Origin: Streptomyces ardesiacus
GTDB taxonomy: Bacteria; Actinomycetota; Actinomycetes; Streptomycetales; Streptomycetaceae
NCBI RefSeq assembly: GCF_003112575.1
Contig: NZ_BEWC01000002.1
Location: 806,001 to 870,000, forward strand
Length of the DNA stretch: 64,000 nucleotides
Direction of reading: 5' to 3'
Shown: positions 1-8,501 of the stretch, piece after piece
Numbering within the stretch: position 1 is the first letter of the stretch
How the letters are laid out: each line of letters starts with the position of its first letter
The notes under the pieces: model-generated
Seen by the model: the letters and a program-made list of their open reading frames with translations, nothing else
What the model was told of the DNA's origin: nothing
Databases searched by the model: none
Translations under genes and position numbers: made by a program

Positions 1-1394
1 AGTGGCAGCTCCTGTCCGACCTCTCCTTCGCCGACCTGGTCCTGTGGGTGCCCACGCGCGACGGCACGCGCTACGTCTCCGTCGCCCAGATGCGCCCCAA
101 CACCGGCCCCACCTCGTACCAGGACGACATGGTCGGCCACCTGGTCCCGCGCGGCCGGCGCCCCATGCTGGACGCCGCCCTGGACGAGGGCCGCATCGTG
201 CGCGAGGGCGACCCCGAGTGGCGCGAGGAGGTCCCGGTCCGCGTCGAGTCCATCCCCGTACGCCGCCAGGGACGCGTCCTGGGGGTCATCGCCCGCAACA
301 CCAACCTGCTCACCGTGCGTACCCCGAGCCGGCTGGAGCTGACGTACCTGCAGAGCGCCTCCGACCTCGCCCAGATGATCGCGGCCGGCGCCTTCCCGTT
401 CGAGAACCAGCAGGTCGACATGGACGCCTCGCCCCGCGTCGGCGACGGCCTGATCCGGGTCGACGGCGACGGCATCGTCCAGTACGCCTCCCCGAACGCG
501 CTGTCGGCCTATCACCGCATGGGGCTGGCCGCCGACCTGGTCGGCCACCACCTGGGGCAGACCACCGCCGAACTCGCCCCGTCCCGCGGCCCGGTGGACG
601 AGGCGCTCGCCAAGGTGGCCAGCGGCTGGGCGCCGCGCGAGTTCGAGATCGAGGCGCACGACGGCGTGATCCAGTTCCGCGCCATCCCGCTCAAACCCAA
701 GGGCACCCGCATCGGTTCGCTGGTCCTCCTGCGCGACGTGACGGAACTGCGCCGTCGCGAGCGCGAGTTGATCACCAAGGACGCCACCATCCGGGAGATC
801 CACCACCGGGTGAAGAACAACCTCCAGACGGTGGCGGCCCTGCTGCGCCTGCAGGCCCGGCGCATCGAGTCCGACCGGGGCCGCGAGGCGCTGGAGGAGG
901 CCGTGCGCCGGGTGGGCTCCATCGCGATCGTGCACGAGACGCTCTCGCAGAACCTGGACGAGCGCGTGGAGTTCGACGAGATCGCCGACCGCGTGCTGGC
1001 GATGGTGGCCGAGATCTCCCCGGGCAGGGTCACCGGCCGGCGCACCGGCCGCTTCGGCATCCTCGACGCCGAGGTCGCCACCCCGCTGTCCATGGTGCTC
1101 ACCGAGGTGCTGCAGAACGCCCTGGAGCACGGCTTCCGGGACAGCGACACCGGCACGGTCGAGGTCTCGGCGGTCCGCGGCGGCACCACCAAGGAGGCCC
1201 GGCTCCTGGTCACCGTCCAGGACGACGGCGTCGGCCTGCCCGGGGACTTCGACCCGCACCGCTCCGGCAACCTCGGGCTGCAGATCGTGCGCACCCTGGT
1301 CGAGGGCGAGCTGAGCGGCACCTTCGACATGGTCCCGGCCTCCGGGCGCGGCACCCGGGTGATCCTCGACATCCCGGTGCCCGCCGAGAAGTAG
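1..1394 (+). CDS. PdtaS-type sensor histidine kinase, 5' truncated
   Basis: The reading frame is open from base 3, so the N-terminus lies outside the window; about 463 residues are present. The first part resembles a GAF-like sensory domain, followed by a PAS-like segment around 430-740. The dimerisation/phosphoacceptor helix contains REIHHRVKNNLQT, the HisKA_2 type signature with the phospho-accepting His. The C-terminal ATPase domain has the N-box TEVLQNALEHGF and the glycine box DDGVGLP. This is the architecture of soluble actinobacterial PdtaS kinases, which phosphorylate ANTAR-type RNA-binding response regulators; the partner is not in the window. No membrane segment is visible in the part seen. 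It is convergent with wblE. The family call is secure; the signal is unknown. Confidence 0.85.
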   Translation, partial: WQLLSDLSFADLVLWVPTRDGTRYVSVAQMRPNTGPTSYQDDMVGHLVPRGRRPMLDAALDEGRIVREGDPEWREEVPVRVESIPVRRQGRVLGVIARNTNLLTVRTPSRLELTYLQSASDLAQMIAAGAFPFENQQVDMDASPRVGDGLIRVDGDGIVQYASPNALSAYHRMGLAADLVGHHLGQTTAELAPSRGPVDEALAKVASGWAPREFEIEAHDGVIQFRAIPLKPKGTRIGSLVLLRDVTELRRRERELITKDATIREIHHRVKNNLQTVAALLRLQARRIESDRGREALEEAVRRVGSIAIVHETLSQNLDERVEFDEIADRVLAMVAEISPGRVTGRRTGRFGILDAEVATPLSMVLTEVLQNALEHGFRDSDTGTVEVSAVRGGTTKEARLLVTVQDDGVGLPGDFDPHRSGNLGLQIVRTLVEGELSGTFDMVPASGRGTRVILDIPVPAEK

Positions 1395-1479
1395 TCGAGG
1401 GGTCGAGGAGTCGAGGAGCGGCCCGGTCGGCGGGCCGACGGACGGGGCCGGAGCCGAGGACCGCGGTTCCCGGCACAGC

Positions 1480-1511
1480 AAAAAGCCCCGGACCTGTGAA
1501 GGTCCGAGGCC
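1480..1511 (-). terminator. Intrinsic terminator of wblE
   Basis: Read on the minus strand, an 11-bp stem with one wobble pair and a TCAC loop is followed by a run of five T. It lies downstream of the wblE stop and also faces the end of the sensor kinase gene. Confidence 0.8.
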
Positions 1512-1632
1512 TGTGCTCGTGCGCTACATCGTCCGATGCGCATCGGGGGTACTGCGCGCTGCGGCTCGGGAGCGGGGGATGCGTACTCGCTGTACGCGCC
1601 GCCAAGCTGAGGCTGTCAGTAGGGGTGGGTTG

Positions 1633-1890
1633 TCAGGCGGAGGCCTGACGGGCCCGGTTGCGGGCGGCACGGCGCTTCATTGCGCGACGCTCGTCCTCGC
1701 TGAGACCACCCCAGACGCCGGAGTCCTGGCCGGACTCGAGCGCCCACTGCAGGCACTGCTCCATGACGGGGCAGCGACGGCAGACGGCCTTGGCTTCCTC
1801 GATCTGCAGCAGCGCGGGACCGGTGTTGCCGATGGGGAAGAAGAGCTCGGGGTCTTCCTCGCGGCAAACGGCGCGGTGACGCCAGTCCAT
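1633..1890 (-). CDS. wblE: WhiB-family iron-sulfur transcription factor WblE
   Basis: This 85-residue protein has the four WhiB cysteines at positions 9, 37, 40 and 46 (CxxC plus CxxxxxC spacing). They bind a [4Fe-4S] cluster. The turn motif GVWGG (58-62) is followed by a basic C-terminal tail (KRRAARNRAR) that contacts DNA. Wbl proteins usually work by binding region 4 of the principal sigma factor. The length and the sequence around DWRHRAVCREEDPELFFP fit WblE, the conserved actinobacterial paralogue (WhiB1/WhiB2-like size), rather than WhiB or WhiD. The ATG start is preceded by AAGGAGAGG at good spacing. It is monocistronic, with its own terminator at 1480-1511 and a long upstream region. 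Confidence 0.92.
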   Translation of the reverse strand: MDWRHRAVCREEDPELFFPIGNTGPALLQIEEAKAVCRRCPVMEQCLQWALESGQDSGVWGGLSEDERRAMKRRAARNRARQASA

Positions 1891-2210
1891 GGCTGCTACC
1901 TCTCCTTGGTATTACATGCTCGGATGCTTGTGAATGTGAACGCTTTCACGAATCCCTCAACAAGGGAAGGGCCTACCGCCAGGTTCCCTGGCGTGGTCCT
2001 GTGGTTTGAAGAGGGGTTCCGGTGATCTGTGGATGCCGGTCTTGCGGGCTGTCCCGATCGCCAAGAAGAGACTCGCAAACCTCGGCGGCGGATACAACCC
2101 CTTCCGGAAAGTTTTTTTTGATTCTTCGGTGTCGACTAGGTCACAGCCGTACTTCCATGGGGTGGACCCTGGTCTAAACGTTCGAGTGAAAGGACTTTCG
2201 CCCCTTCTGC
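1891..2210. other. Intergenic region upstream of wblE
   Basis: About 320 bases lie between the wblE start and the end of the lipid kinase gene. It must hold the wblE promoter. A T-rich patch occurs at 2112-2120 and a small inverted repeat at 1936-1949. No convincing coding frame was found. I saw no clean sigma-R motif (GGAAT-N18-GTT). Confidence 0.5.
1936..1949. promoter_or_regulatory. Small inverted repeat upstream of wblE
   Basis: GTGAA-CGCT-TTCAC is a perfect 5-bp inverted repeat 46-59 bases upstream of the wblE start codon. It is short enough to occur by chance, and no known regulator is assigned. Confidence 0.25.
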
Positions 2211-3179
2211 TCACACAATCACACGCAGTGCACGGCGTACGCCTGTGAACGTCACGCTGGTCCGCAGGCCCAGGTGGTCACCGTCCATCTGAAGGGGCAG
2301 AGGCACCTTCGAATGCAAGGTGAAGTCGGTCAGATCGTGCAGGGAGACCGCGTGCCGGCCTCGCGGCCCGCGCTCGGGGGACGAAGTGAGCAACTGGGTG
2401 CCATACCGGGCAACCGCGGCCGTCGACAGCCGGCTGAGGCCGAAGACGTCGAGCGCGGTGTCGAACGACGCCTCGGGGGAGGCGTAGATCGGGCGGTTGC
2501 CGAGGAACGTCCAGGGGCAGGTGTTCGAGACTATGGACAGCACCAGGTCGGTGACCGGGTCCTCGCCCTCCCGCTCCAGCGTGATCGTGCCGCTGCGGCG
2601 GTGCGGCTCGCCGATGAGCTGGCGCACCACCTGACGGACGTAGAGCGCGTGCGTCGACTTCCTGCCGCGCTCGCGGTGCTGCTCGACGCGGCCGACCACA
2701 CCGGCGTCGAAGCCCAGGCCGGCGTTGAAGGTGAACCAGCGGGCCGGGACGGCCTCGTCCTCGGTGCCCGGCGTACCCGACGCCAGACCGAGACCGACGG
2801 TGCGTTCGCTGCCCTCGCGCAGGGCGTCCAGCAGGGCCCCGGTCGCCTCCACCGCGTGGTTGGGCAGGCCGAGGGCGCGGGCGAAGACGTTGGTGGAACC
2901 GCCGGGGACGACCGCGAGACCGGGCAGGTGCTCCGGGTCGGGGCCCGCGTGCAGGAGGCCGTTGACGACCTCGTTCACCGTGCCGTCGCCGCCGAGGGCC
3001 ACCACCAGGTCGATGTCGTCGCTCCGGGCCGCCTGGCGCCCGAGGTCGCGGGCGTGGCCGCGGTACTCGGTGGTGACCGCCTCCAGCTTCATCTCGCTCG
3101 CCAGCGCGTGGATCAGCACGTCGCGCGTACGCGCACTCGTGGTGGTTGCCGCCGGGTTGACCACGAGAAGTGCACGCAT
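2211..3179 (-). CDS. Diacylglycerol kinase-family lipid kinase
   Basis: This 322-residue protein belongs to the DagK/YegS/sphingosine kinase-like family, which phosphorylates diacylglycerol or related lipids with ATP. The start MRALLVVNPAA gives the first beta strand and the NPxA nucleotide-contact motif. The hallmark GGDGTVNEVVNGL (ATP-binding loop) follows at about residues 70-82, then VPGGSTNVFARALGLP. No membrane segments are seen; such enzymes act at the inner face of the membrane. The upstream GTG at 3236 would add 19 residues without family support, so the ATG at 3179 is preferred, although its ribosome site is weak. It is divergent from the small membrane protein gene at 3314. The exact lipid substrate cannot be read from the sequence. 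Confidence 0.85.
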   Translation of the reverse strand: MRALLVVNPAATTTSARTRDVLIHALASEMKLEAVTTEYRGHARDLGRQAARSDDIDLVVALGGDGTVNEVVNGLLHAGPDPEHLPGLAVVPGGSTNVFARALGLPNHAVEATGALLDALREGSERTVGLGLASGTPGTEDEAVPARWFTFNAGLGFDAGVVGRVEQHRERGRKSTHALYVRQVVRQLIGEPHRRSGTITLEREGEDPVTDLVLSIVSNTCPWTFLGNRPIYASPEASFDTALDVFGLSRLSTAAVARYGTQLLTSSPERGPRGRHAVSLHDLTDFTLHSKVPLPLQMDGDHLGLRTSVTFTGVRRALRVIV

Positions 3180-3313
3180 GGTGTGCAGGGTACCTACTGG
3201 GTGGTACTCGGCCCAGACCGGAGTGAAGATCGCCACCCGGGCCCACCGGCGCGTGAGGGGCCCGACACCCGGGCGGGCGCGGGCGGGGCCGCGCCGACGG
3301 CTACCCTGCAGGG

Positions 3314-3766
3314 GTGAGCAGTGAGCAGACCCCCGACCCCGCCTCCGCAGCCTCCGAGGAGGCAGAGCCCCGCCCCGCCCGGGTGACCGCCGCGGCGGCG
3401 ATCGCCGCGCTGGAGGGCCTGGCCCTCGTCGTCGGCGGCGCCTGGATGCTCGTGGGAGGCCTCACCGGACACCCCGACGACCGGACCTCCGCCGTCACCG
3501 GCGGCATCACGCTGATCGTCCTCGCCCTGCTGCCGCTGCTCGCCGCCCGCGGACTGCTCCGCCTGAAGGGGTGGAGCCGGGGGCCCGCCGTGATCACGCA
3601 GATCCTGGCGCTGCCCGTCGCCTACAACATGGCGGGGGCCGACAGCCTCGCCGTCCCCGCGGGCGCCGTGCTCGGTGTCCTGGCGCTCGCCGCGCTGTAC
3701 ATGCTCATCAATCCCGAGACCACCCTGGCCCTCGGCATCCGGGGACCGGGCAACGCCCGGAAGTAA
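3314..3766 (+). CDS. Small four-helix integral membrane protein
   Basis: This 150-residue protein starts at GTG. An acidic/Pro-rich N-terminal tail of about 22 residues is followed by four hydrophobic helices (about 24-46, 58-78, 86-104 and 112-130) and a short basic cytoplasmic end (GPGNARK). I recognise it only as a conserved actinobacterial membrane protein of unknown function. It is convergent with the sigma factor gene, whose stop codon is only 37 bases downstream. There are no catalytic motifs and no signal peptide cleavage site. Confidence 0.75.
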   Translation: MSSEQTPDPASAASEEAEPRPARVTAAAAIAALEGLALVVGGAWMLVGGLTGHPDDRTSAVTGGITLIVLALLPLLAARGLLRLKGWSRGPAVITQILALPVAYNMAGADSLAVPAGAVLGVLALAALYMLINPETTLALGIRGPGNARK

Positions 3767-3803
3767 CCGGAAGCCCTCGCCCGCGCCGGGCGGCCGGCCG
3801 CGG

Positions 3804-4895
3804 CTACTCCTCGACCAGCAGCTTCTCCCGCAACTGCGCGAGCGTGCGGGCCAGCAGCCGCGACACGTGCATCTGCGAGATCCCGACCTCCTGCGCGATC
3901 TGCGACTGGGTCATGTTGCCGAAGAAGCGCAGCAGCAGGATGCGTTTCTCCCGCGGCGGCAGGTCCTCGAGCAGCGGCTTGAGCGACTCCCGGTACTCGA
4001 CCCCCTCCAGTGCCTCGTCCTCGGCACCGAGGGTGTCGGCGACCGCCGGGGACTCGTCGTCGGTGTCCGGGACGTCCAGCGACAGCGTGGAGTAGGCGTT
4101 GGCCGACTCCAGGCCCTCCAGGACCTCCTCCTCCGAGATGGACAGCTTCTCTGCCAGCTCGTGCACCGTGGGGGAGCGGCCGTGCAGCTGGGAGAGTTCC
4201 GCCGTGGCCGTCGTCAGGGCCAGCCGCAGCTCCTGGAGCCGGCGCGGGACGCGCACCGCCCAGCCCTTGTCCCGGAAGTGCCGCTTGATCTCGCCGACGA
4301 CCGTGGGGGTCGCGTACGTGGAGAACTCCACCCCGCGGTCCGGGTCGAAGCGGTCCACCGACTTGATCAGTCCGATGGTGGCGACCTGGGTGAGGTCGTC
4401 CAGCGGCTCGCCGCGGTTGCGGAAGCGGCGCGCGAGGTGCTCGACGAGCGGCAGGTGCATGCGGACCAGCCGGTTGCGCAGCTCCGCGTACTCCGGGCTG
4501 TCCTTCGCCAGCGTGCGCAGCTCGGCGAACAGGAGGCGCGCGCCGCTGCGGTCCTGCGGGTCGTGCCGTGTGCCCTGCGTGCCCCGTGCGCCCGGCGCGT
4601 GGCCGTCGGCGTGTCGCTCGTGCTCGCTCATCGTCCCGCCCGTCGCCCTTTCCCGAGCCCGTGCCTCCGCTCGGGCGGGCCGGACGGGGGTCCCCCCGGT
4701 CCGCTGCCCGCCGCCCGGAACGACGGCCTCGGGCGAGGTCTCGTCCTCCGGATGCGGCCGGGCCTGCTCGGGGATGCCGTCGATGCCGTCCGCCGTGCGC
4801 CGCACCTCGTTCGGAGAACGTGTGCCCTCGGCCGGCAGCTCCCGTGTACCGCGCTCTTCGTCCCGCACCGGCCCGTCCCCGTCCCCGTCCCTCAC
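3804..4895 (-). CDS. sigH: SigB/SigF-family stress sigma factor SigH
   Basis: This is an RNA polymerase sigma factor of the SigF/SigB subfamily. Region 2 contains the core-binding and -10 recognition stretch (DLTQVATIGLIKSVDRFDPD), followed by region 3. Region 4 ends with a helix-turn-helix (QSQIAQEVGISQMHVSRLLA). The GTG at 4895 overlaps the anti-sigma stop (GTGA) and gives 363 residues. About 88 of these form a charged N-terminal extension with no sigma homology. An in-frame ATG at 4631 would give a 275-residue protein that begins just before region 2. In S. coelicolor sigma-H is made in several sizes from different starts, which fits this layout. Likely roles are osmotic stress and differentiation. 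Activity should be set by UshX, encoded immediately upstream. Confidence 0.88.
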   Translation of the reverse strand: MRDGDGDGPVRDEERGTRELPAEGTRSPNEVRRTADGIDGIPEQARPHPEDETSPEAVVPGGGQRTGGTPVRPARAEARARERATGGTMSEHERHADGHAPGARGTQGTRHDPQDRSGARLLFAELRTLAKDSPEYAELRNRLVRMHLPLVEHLARRFRNRGEPLDDLTQVATIGLIKSVDRFDPDRGVEFSTYATPTVVGEIKRHFRDKGWAVRVPRRLQELRLALTTATAELSQLHGRSPTVHELAEKLSISEEEVLEGLESANAYSTLSLDVPDTDDESPAVADTLGAEDEALEGVEYRESLKPLLEDLPPREKRILLLRFFGNMTQSQIAQEVGISQMHVSRLLARTLAQLREKLLVEE

Positions 4896-5305
4896 GTCGG
4901 CCCGGGTCCCGCGCCGCGCTGTTTGTAGAGGCTGATCGAAACGGTTTTGTCCTCGTCCACGGCGGAGGAGACCTTGCCCGCGAGGGCGGAGAGGACCGTC
5001 CACGCGAAGGTGTCCCGCGAAGGGGCGTGGCCGTCCGTGGTCGGCGCCGAGACGGTGACCTCGAGCGAGTCGTCGACGAGACGGAAGACGCAACTGAGCA
5101 CCGAGCCGGGCACGGCCTGCTGCAGCAGGATCGCGCAGGCCTCGTCGACTGCGATGCGCAGGTCCTCGATCTCGTCGAGGGTGAAGTCCAAACGGGCTGC
5201 GAGGCCGGCCGTCGCCGTACGCAGCACCGACAGGTAGGCACCCGCGGCCGGCAGCCGGACTTCCACGAAGTCCTGGGTCGCGGGCTCGCCTGCGATCTGG
5301 GACAC
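4892..5305 (-). CDS. ushX: Anti-sigma factor of SigH (RsbW/SpoIIAB-like)
   Basis: This is a 137-residue protein with the GHKL ATPase fold of RsbW/SpoIIAB anti-sigma factors. It should bind the sigma factor encoded next, releasing it when an antagonist protein engages. The GTG at 5305 is chosen because GGAGG lies 5 bases upstream; a TTG at 5317 is possible. The N-box helix reads LRIAVDEACAILL: the catalytic Glu is kept, but the Mg-binding Asn four residues later is Ile. The G1 box DxGxG is also not evident. Kinase activity is therefore doubtful although the fold is clear. Its stop codon overlaps the sigma start by four bases, implying translational coupling and matched stoichiometry. Confidence 0.85.
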   Translation of the reverse strand: MSQIAGEPATQDFVEVRLPAAGAYLSVLRTATAGLAARLDFTLDEIEDLRIAVDEACAILLQQAVPGSVLSCVFRLVDDSLEVTVSAPTTDGHAPSRDTFAWTVLSALAGKVSSAVDEDKTVSISLYKQRGAGPGPT

Positions 5306-5338
5306 CCTCACCTCCAAGGTGGTACAAGCGTTACAGGG

Positions 5339-5356
5339 CCGAGGGACGCCCCTCGG
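5339..5356 (-). promoter_or_regulatory. Hairpin in the leader of the anti-sigma/sigma operon
   Basis: A perfect 7-bp stem (CCGAGGG/CCCTCGG) with a 4-nt loop lies 34-51 bases upstream of the chosen GTG start. It may be an mRNA structure or an operator. The function is unknown. Confidence 0.35.
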
Positions 5357-5555
5357 AGCAACGCGATACGTGGTTCAGCGGTGACGTTATCGCGCCCCGA
5401 AGTTTCCTGTCCCCGAGACCCCAACCCCGTGCTGTCACTCATAGTAAACACATGAACACGCACAGTGGCTAGGGGGTCGGCGGGCCCAAATCGGAAGAGC
5501 GCGCGCCGGGTTGACGTACCCAGACGTCAGACGGTCGAACCGTCGCGGGCCGGGG

Positions 5556-5816
5556 TCACACGAGTACATGATCGACGAAGCACCAGCGCCAGCTCTCCCC
5601 GGGCTCGAAGGACCGCATCACCGGATGACCGGTCTCCTTGTGATGCGCCGTCGCGTGCTGCCGCGGCGAGGAGTCGCAGCAGCCGACATGACCGCAGCTC
5701 AGGCACAGCCTCAACTGCACCGGGTCCGTGCCCTCGGCCAGACACTCCGGGCAGGTCTCGCCGCACGGCTCGGGTTCCGGGTGCGGCAGCGCGTCGGCGT
5801 GCGTGCACTGTTTCAT
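5556..5816 (-). CDS. UBP-type zinc finger protein
   Basis: This 86-residue protein is essentially one zf-UBP domain. It carries the Cys/His ladder CGETCPECL...CLSCGHVGCCDSS...HATAHHKETGHPV, ending in a conserved aromatic strand (WRWCFVDHV). In eukaryotes this domain binds the C-terminus of ubiquitin. Small stand-alone versions are common in actinobacteria and their partner is unknown. The start ATG follows a weak ribosome site. It lies upstream of the anti-sigma/sigma operon on the same strand with 250 bases between, so it may be transcribed separately. The domain call is secure but the role is not. Confidence 0.82.
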   Translation of the reverse strand: MKQCTHADALPHPEPEPCGETCPECLAEGTDPVQLRLCLSCGHVGCCDSSPRQHATAHHKETGHPVMRSFEPGESWRWCFVDHVLV

Positions 5817-5877
5817 GATTGCCAGGTTACGACGGGTGTGCGGATGACCGCGCGGAAACCGAGGGCGGGCGAGGACG

Positions 5878-7470
5878 ATGGACGTGATGCCGCTGCTGTT
5901 GCTGGTGGCGGGCAGCGCCGCGGTCGCGGCGGCGGGCCGGCGCGTGCCGGTACCGGTGCCGCTGCTGCTGGTCGCGGCGGGCCTGGCGGTGAGCTACGTG
6001 CCCGGCGTGCCCGACTACACCCTCGACCCGCACGTCGTCCTGCCCCTGCTGCTGCCCCCGCTGCTCTACACGGCGGCCACCGACAGCTCCTACCTGGACC
6101 TGCGGGCGCAGGCGAGGCCCGTGGCGCTGCTGTCCGTGGGCTACGTCCTGTTCGCCACCTTCGTCGTCGGATGCGCGGCCTACCTCATCGTGCCCGGCCT
6201 GCCGCTGACCGCCGCCCTGGTGCTCGGCGCGGTCGTGGCGCCGCCGGACGCCGTCGCGGCCACGGCGGTCGCCCGCCGCGTGGGGCTGCCCTCCCGGATC
6301 ACCACGATCCTCCAGGGCGAGTCCCTGGTGAACGACGCCACCGCGATCACCGCCTTCAAGGTGGCGCTCGCGGCGGCCGTCGGGGAGGGCACGACGTGGG
6401 CGGGCGGCATCGGGGAGTTCCTGATCGCGGCGGTGGGCGGCGTCGGTGTCGGACTGGTCCTGATGGTGCCGCTGCACTGGCTGCGCACCCACCTCACGGA
6501 GGCGCTGCTGCAGAACACGCTCTCCCTGCTGATCCCGTTCGTCGCCTACGCGGTCGCCGAGCAGGTGCACGCCTCGGGTGTGCTCGCGGTGGTCGTCGTC
6601 GCCCTCTACCTCGGGCACCGCGCGTGGGAGGTCGATTTCGCGACCCGGCTCCAGGAGGAGGCGGTGTGGAAGATGGTCGCGTTCGTACTGGAGTCGGCCG
6701 TGTTCGCCCTCATCGGACTCCAGTTGCCCGTCGTCCTCAGGGGCCTGGGCGAGATCGAGGGCCTCGACGCCGCCTGGTACGCCCTCGCCGTCTTCCTGGT
6801 GGTCGCGGTGGCGAGGTTCGTGTGGGTGTACCCGGCGACCTTCCTGCCCCGGCTGTCGGCCCGCGTACGCGCGCGTGAGGGAGCCCTCTCCTGGAAGGCG
6901 CCGTTCGTGATCGGCTGGGCCGGGATGCGGGGCGTGGTCTCCCTGGCGATCGCCTTCTCCATTCCGCTCACCGTGCACGGCGGCGCGCCCTTCCCCGAGC
7001 GCAACCTCGTCCTGTTCCTCACCTTCACGACCGTCATCGGCACCCTGGTCGTCCAGGGCGTCAGCCTGCCGCCGCTGATCCGCCTGCTGAAGTTCCCGGC
7101 GCACGACGTGCAGGCCGAGACACTGGCGGAGGCCAACGCCCAGGCGCAGGCCTCACGGGTCGCGGAGGAGCGCCTGGACGCCCTGCTCGCCGACGAGCGC
7201 AACACGCTGCCGGCCCCCCTCGCCGACCGTCTGCGCACGGTCCTGGAGCGCCGCCGCAACGCCGTCTGGGAACGGCTCGGTCAGGTCAATCCCGTCACCG
7301 GTGAGACGGTCGACGACACCTACCGGCGGCTCTCCCGGGAGATGATCAGCGCCGAGCGCGAGGTCTTCGTCCGGCTGAGGGACGGCCGCTACATCGACGA
7401 CGAGATGCTCCGGACACTGCTGCGCCGGCTCGACCTGGAGGAGGCTGCGGCCTACCGCGAGACCACCTGA
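5878..7470 (+). CDS. CPA1-family Na+/H+ antiporter
   Basis: This 530-residue protein begins with a hydrophobic helix and has about twelve membrane helices over residues 1-410, then a hydrophilic C-terminal tail of about 120 residues. The family motifs are clear: VVAPPDAVAATAV carries the transport Asp, ILQGESLVNDATAI has the conserved ND pair, and a later GWAGMRGVVSLAIA segment holds the conserved Arg. It should exchange cytoplasmic Na+ (or K+) for external protons, giving pH and salt homeostasis, which fits its closeness to an osmotic-stress sigma factor. It is divergent from the zinc finger gene by about 60 bases. Ion selectivity cannot be decided from sequence. Confidence 0.9.
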   Translation: MDVMPLLLLVAGSAAVAAAGRRVPVPVPLLLVAAGLAVSYVPGVPDYTLDPHVVLPLLLPPLLYTAATDSSYLDLRAQARPVALLSVGYVLFATFVVGCAAYLIVPGLPLTAALVLGAVVAPPDAVAATAVARRVGLPSRITTILQGESLVNDATAITAFKVALAAAVGEGTTWAGGIGEFLIAAVGGVGVGLVLMVPLHWLRTHLTEALLQNTLSLLIPFVAYAVAEQVHASGVLAVVVVALYLGHRAWEVDFATRLQEEAVWKMVAFVLESAVFALIGLQLPVVLRGLGEIEGLDAAWYALAVFLVVAVARFVWVYPATFLPRLSARVRAREGALSWKAPFVIGWAGMRGVVSLAIAFSIPLTVHGGAPFPERNLVLFLTFTTVIGTLVVQGVSLPPLIRLLKFPAHDVQAETLAEANAQAQASRVAEERLDALLADERNTLPAPLADRLRTVLERRRNAVWERLGQVNPVTGETVDDTYRRLSREMISAEREVFVRLRDGRYIDDEMLRTLLRRLDLEEAAAYRETT

Positions 7471-7499
7471 ACCGGTGTGCCGACGCGGTGGTGGGCCGC

Positions 7500-8408
7500 T
7501 CAGGGGAAGGGCCGGCCGGTGACGACCGCCGCCAGGGCCGTCCCGCGCGGGAAGGCGCCCTCCTCGGTGAGTGCCAGGAGGGCGAACAGCAGTTTGGCGA
7601 CGTAGACGCGTTCCACGGGCAGCCCGTGGCGGTGCTCGAAGTCCTCGGCGAAGGCGTCGAGCGCGGGCGTCGTGCGGGCATAACCGCCGTGGTGGAAACG
7701 GTCCTCCAGGCTCCAGTTGCCGCACGGCCCGCCGAACGCGCCCTCCTGGAGCCGCCGTATGTCGCCCTCCAGGAAGCCGCCCTTGAGCACCGGTATGCCG
7801 AGGGCCCGCCGACCCGGAGGGAGCCCGGCGGCCAGCCCGGCCAGCGTGCCGCCGGTGCCGCAGGCGACGGCGGCCACGTCGGCGTGTTCGCCCAGTTCCT
7901 CGCCCAGGGCGCGGCAGCCGCGGACGGCCCGGGCGTTGCTGCCGCCTTCGGGGACGACGAGGGCGTCCTCGGCCTCCACCGCGCGCAGCAGGGCGGCCAG
8001 CGTCTCCGGCTCCGTCTTGCGGCGGTACGTCGCGCGGTCGACGAAGTGCAGCCGCATGCCGTCGGCGGCGCACCGGGCCAGCGAGGGGTTCAGCGGCCGG
8101 CCCGCCAGTTCCTGACCGCGCACGACGCCCACCGTGGGCAGGCCGAGCAGGCGGCCGGCGGCGGCCGTGGCCCTCAGGTGGTTGGAGTAGGCGCCGCCGA
8201 AGGTCACGACCGCGCGGCCGGCCGCCGGGGCGAGATTCGGCGCCAGCTTGCGCCATTTGTTGCCGATCAGCTCGGGGTGGATCAGATCGTCCCGCTTGAG
8301 CAGCAGCCGGACGCCGCGCCGCTCGAAGCGCCCGTCGGCCACCTCCTGCACGGGAGAGGGCAGACGGGGCCGCAGGGCGTCGAGGCCGTCGGTATCGGTG
8401 CCGGTCAC
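7500..8408 (-). CDS. PLP-dependent ACC deaminase / D-cysteine desulfhydrase-like enzyme
   Basis: This 302-residue protein is a fold-type II PLP enzyme of the ACC deaminase/D-cysteine desulfhydrase group. The Schiff-base lysine lies in IGNKWRKL, followed by FGGAYSNHLRA, which contacts substrate and cofactor. The phosphate-cradling loop is AVACGTGGTLAGL. It may break down D-cysteine or a related D-amino acid; true ACC deaminase activity needs further active-site residues that I cannot confirm. Start: the GTG at 8408 follows a G-rich site, and in-frame upstream codons are poorly conserved. It is convergent with the antiporter gene, with 29 bases between. Confidence 0.8.
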   Translation of the reverse strand: MTGTDTDGLDALRPRLPSPVQEVADGRFERRGVRLLLKRDDLIHPELIGNKWRKLAPNLAPAAGRAVVTFGGAYSNHLRATAAAGRLLGLPTVGVVRGQELAGRPLNPSLARCAADGMRLHFVDRATYRRKTEPETLAALLRAVEAEDALVVPEGGSNARAVRGCRALGEELGEHADVAAVACGTGGTLAGLAAGLPPGRRALGIPVLKGGFLEGDIRRLQEGAFGGPCGNWSLEDRFHHGGYARTTPALDAFAEDFEHRHGLPVERVYVAKLLFALLALTEEGAFPRGTALAAVVTGRPFP

Positions 8409-8501
8409 CCCGCCATTGTCACGCCGCCGCGCGGAGCGGACACCTCGCGTTCGCCGCTGCCGGATCACCTCGGCCGGTGATCCACCCCGGCCGGGCCCGG
8501 T

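Noticed and set aside
2274..3317. 347-codon plus-strand frame opposite the lipid kinase gene
   Set aside because: It is the antisense of a well-supported kinase gene, with Arg/Gly/Val-rich composition and no domain.
5306..5460. A possible SigB-type promoter (GTTTAC ... GGGGTT) upstream of the anti-sigma gene
   Set aside because: The -10 half departs from GGGTAY and the spacing fits poorly. Autoregulation of the sigma operon is plausible, but this site is not convincing.
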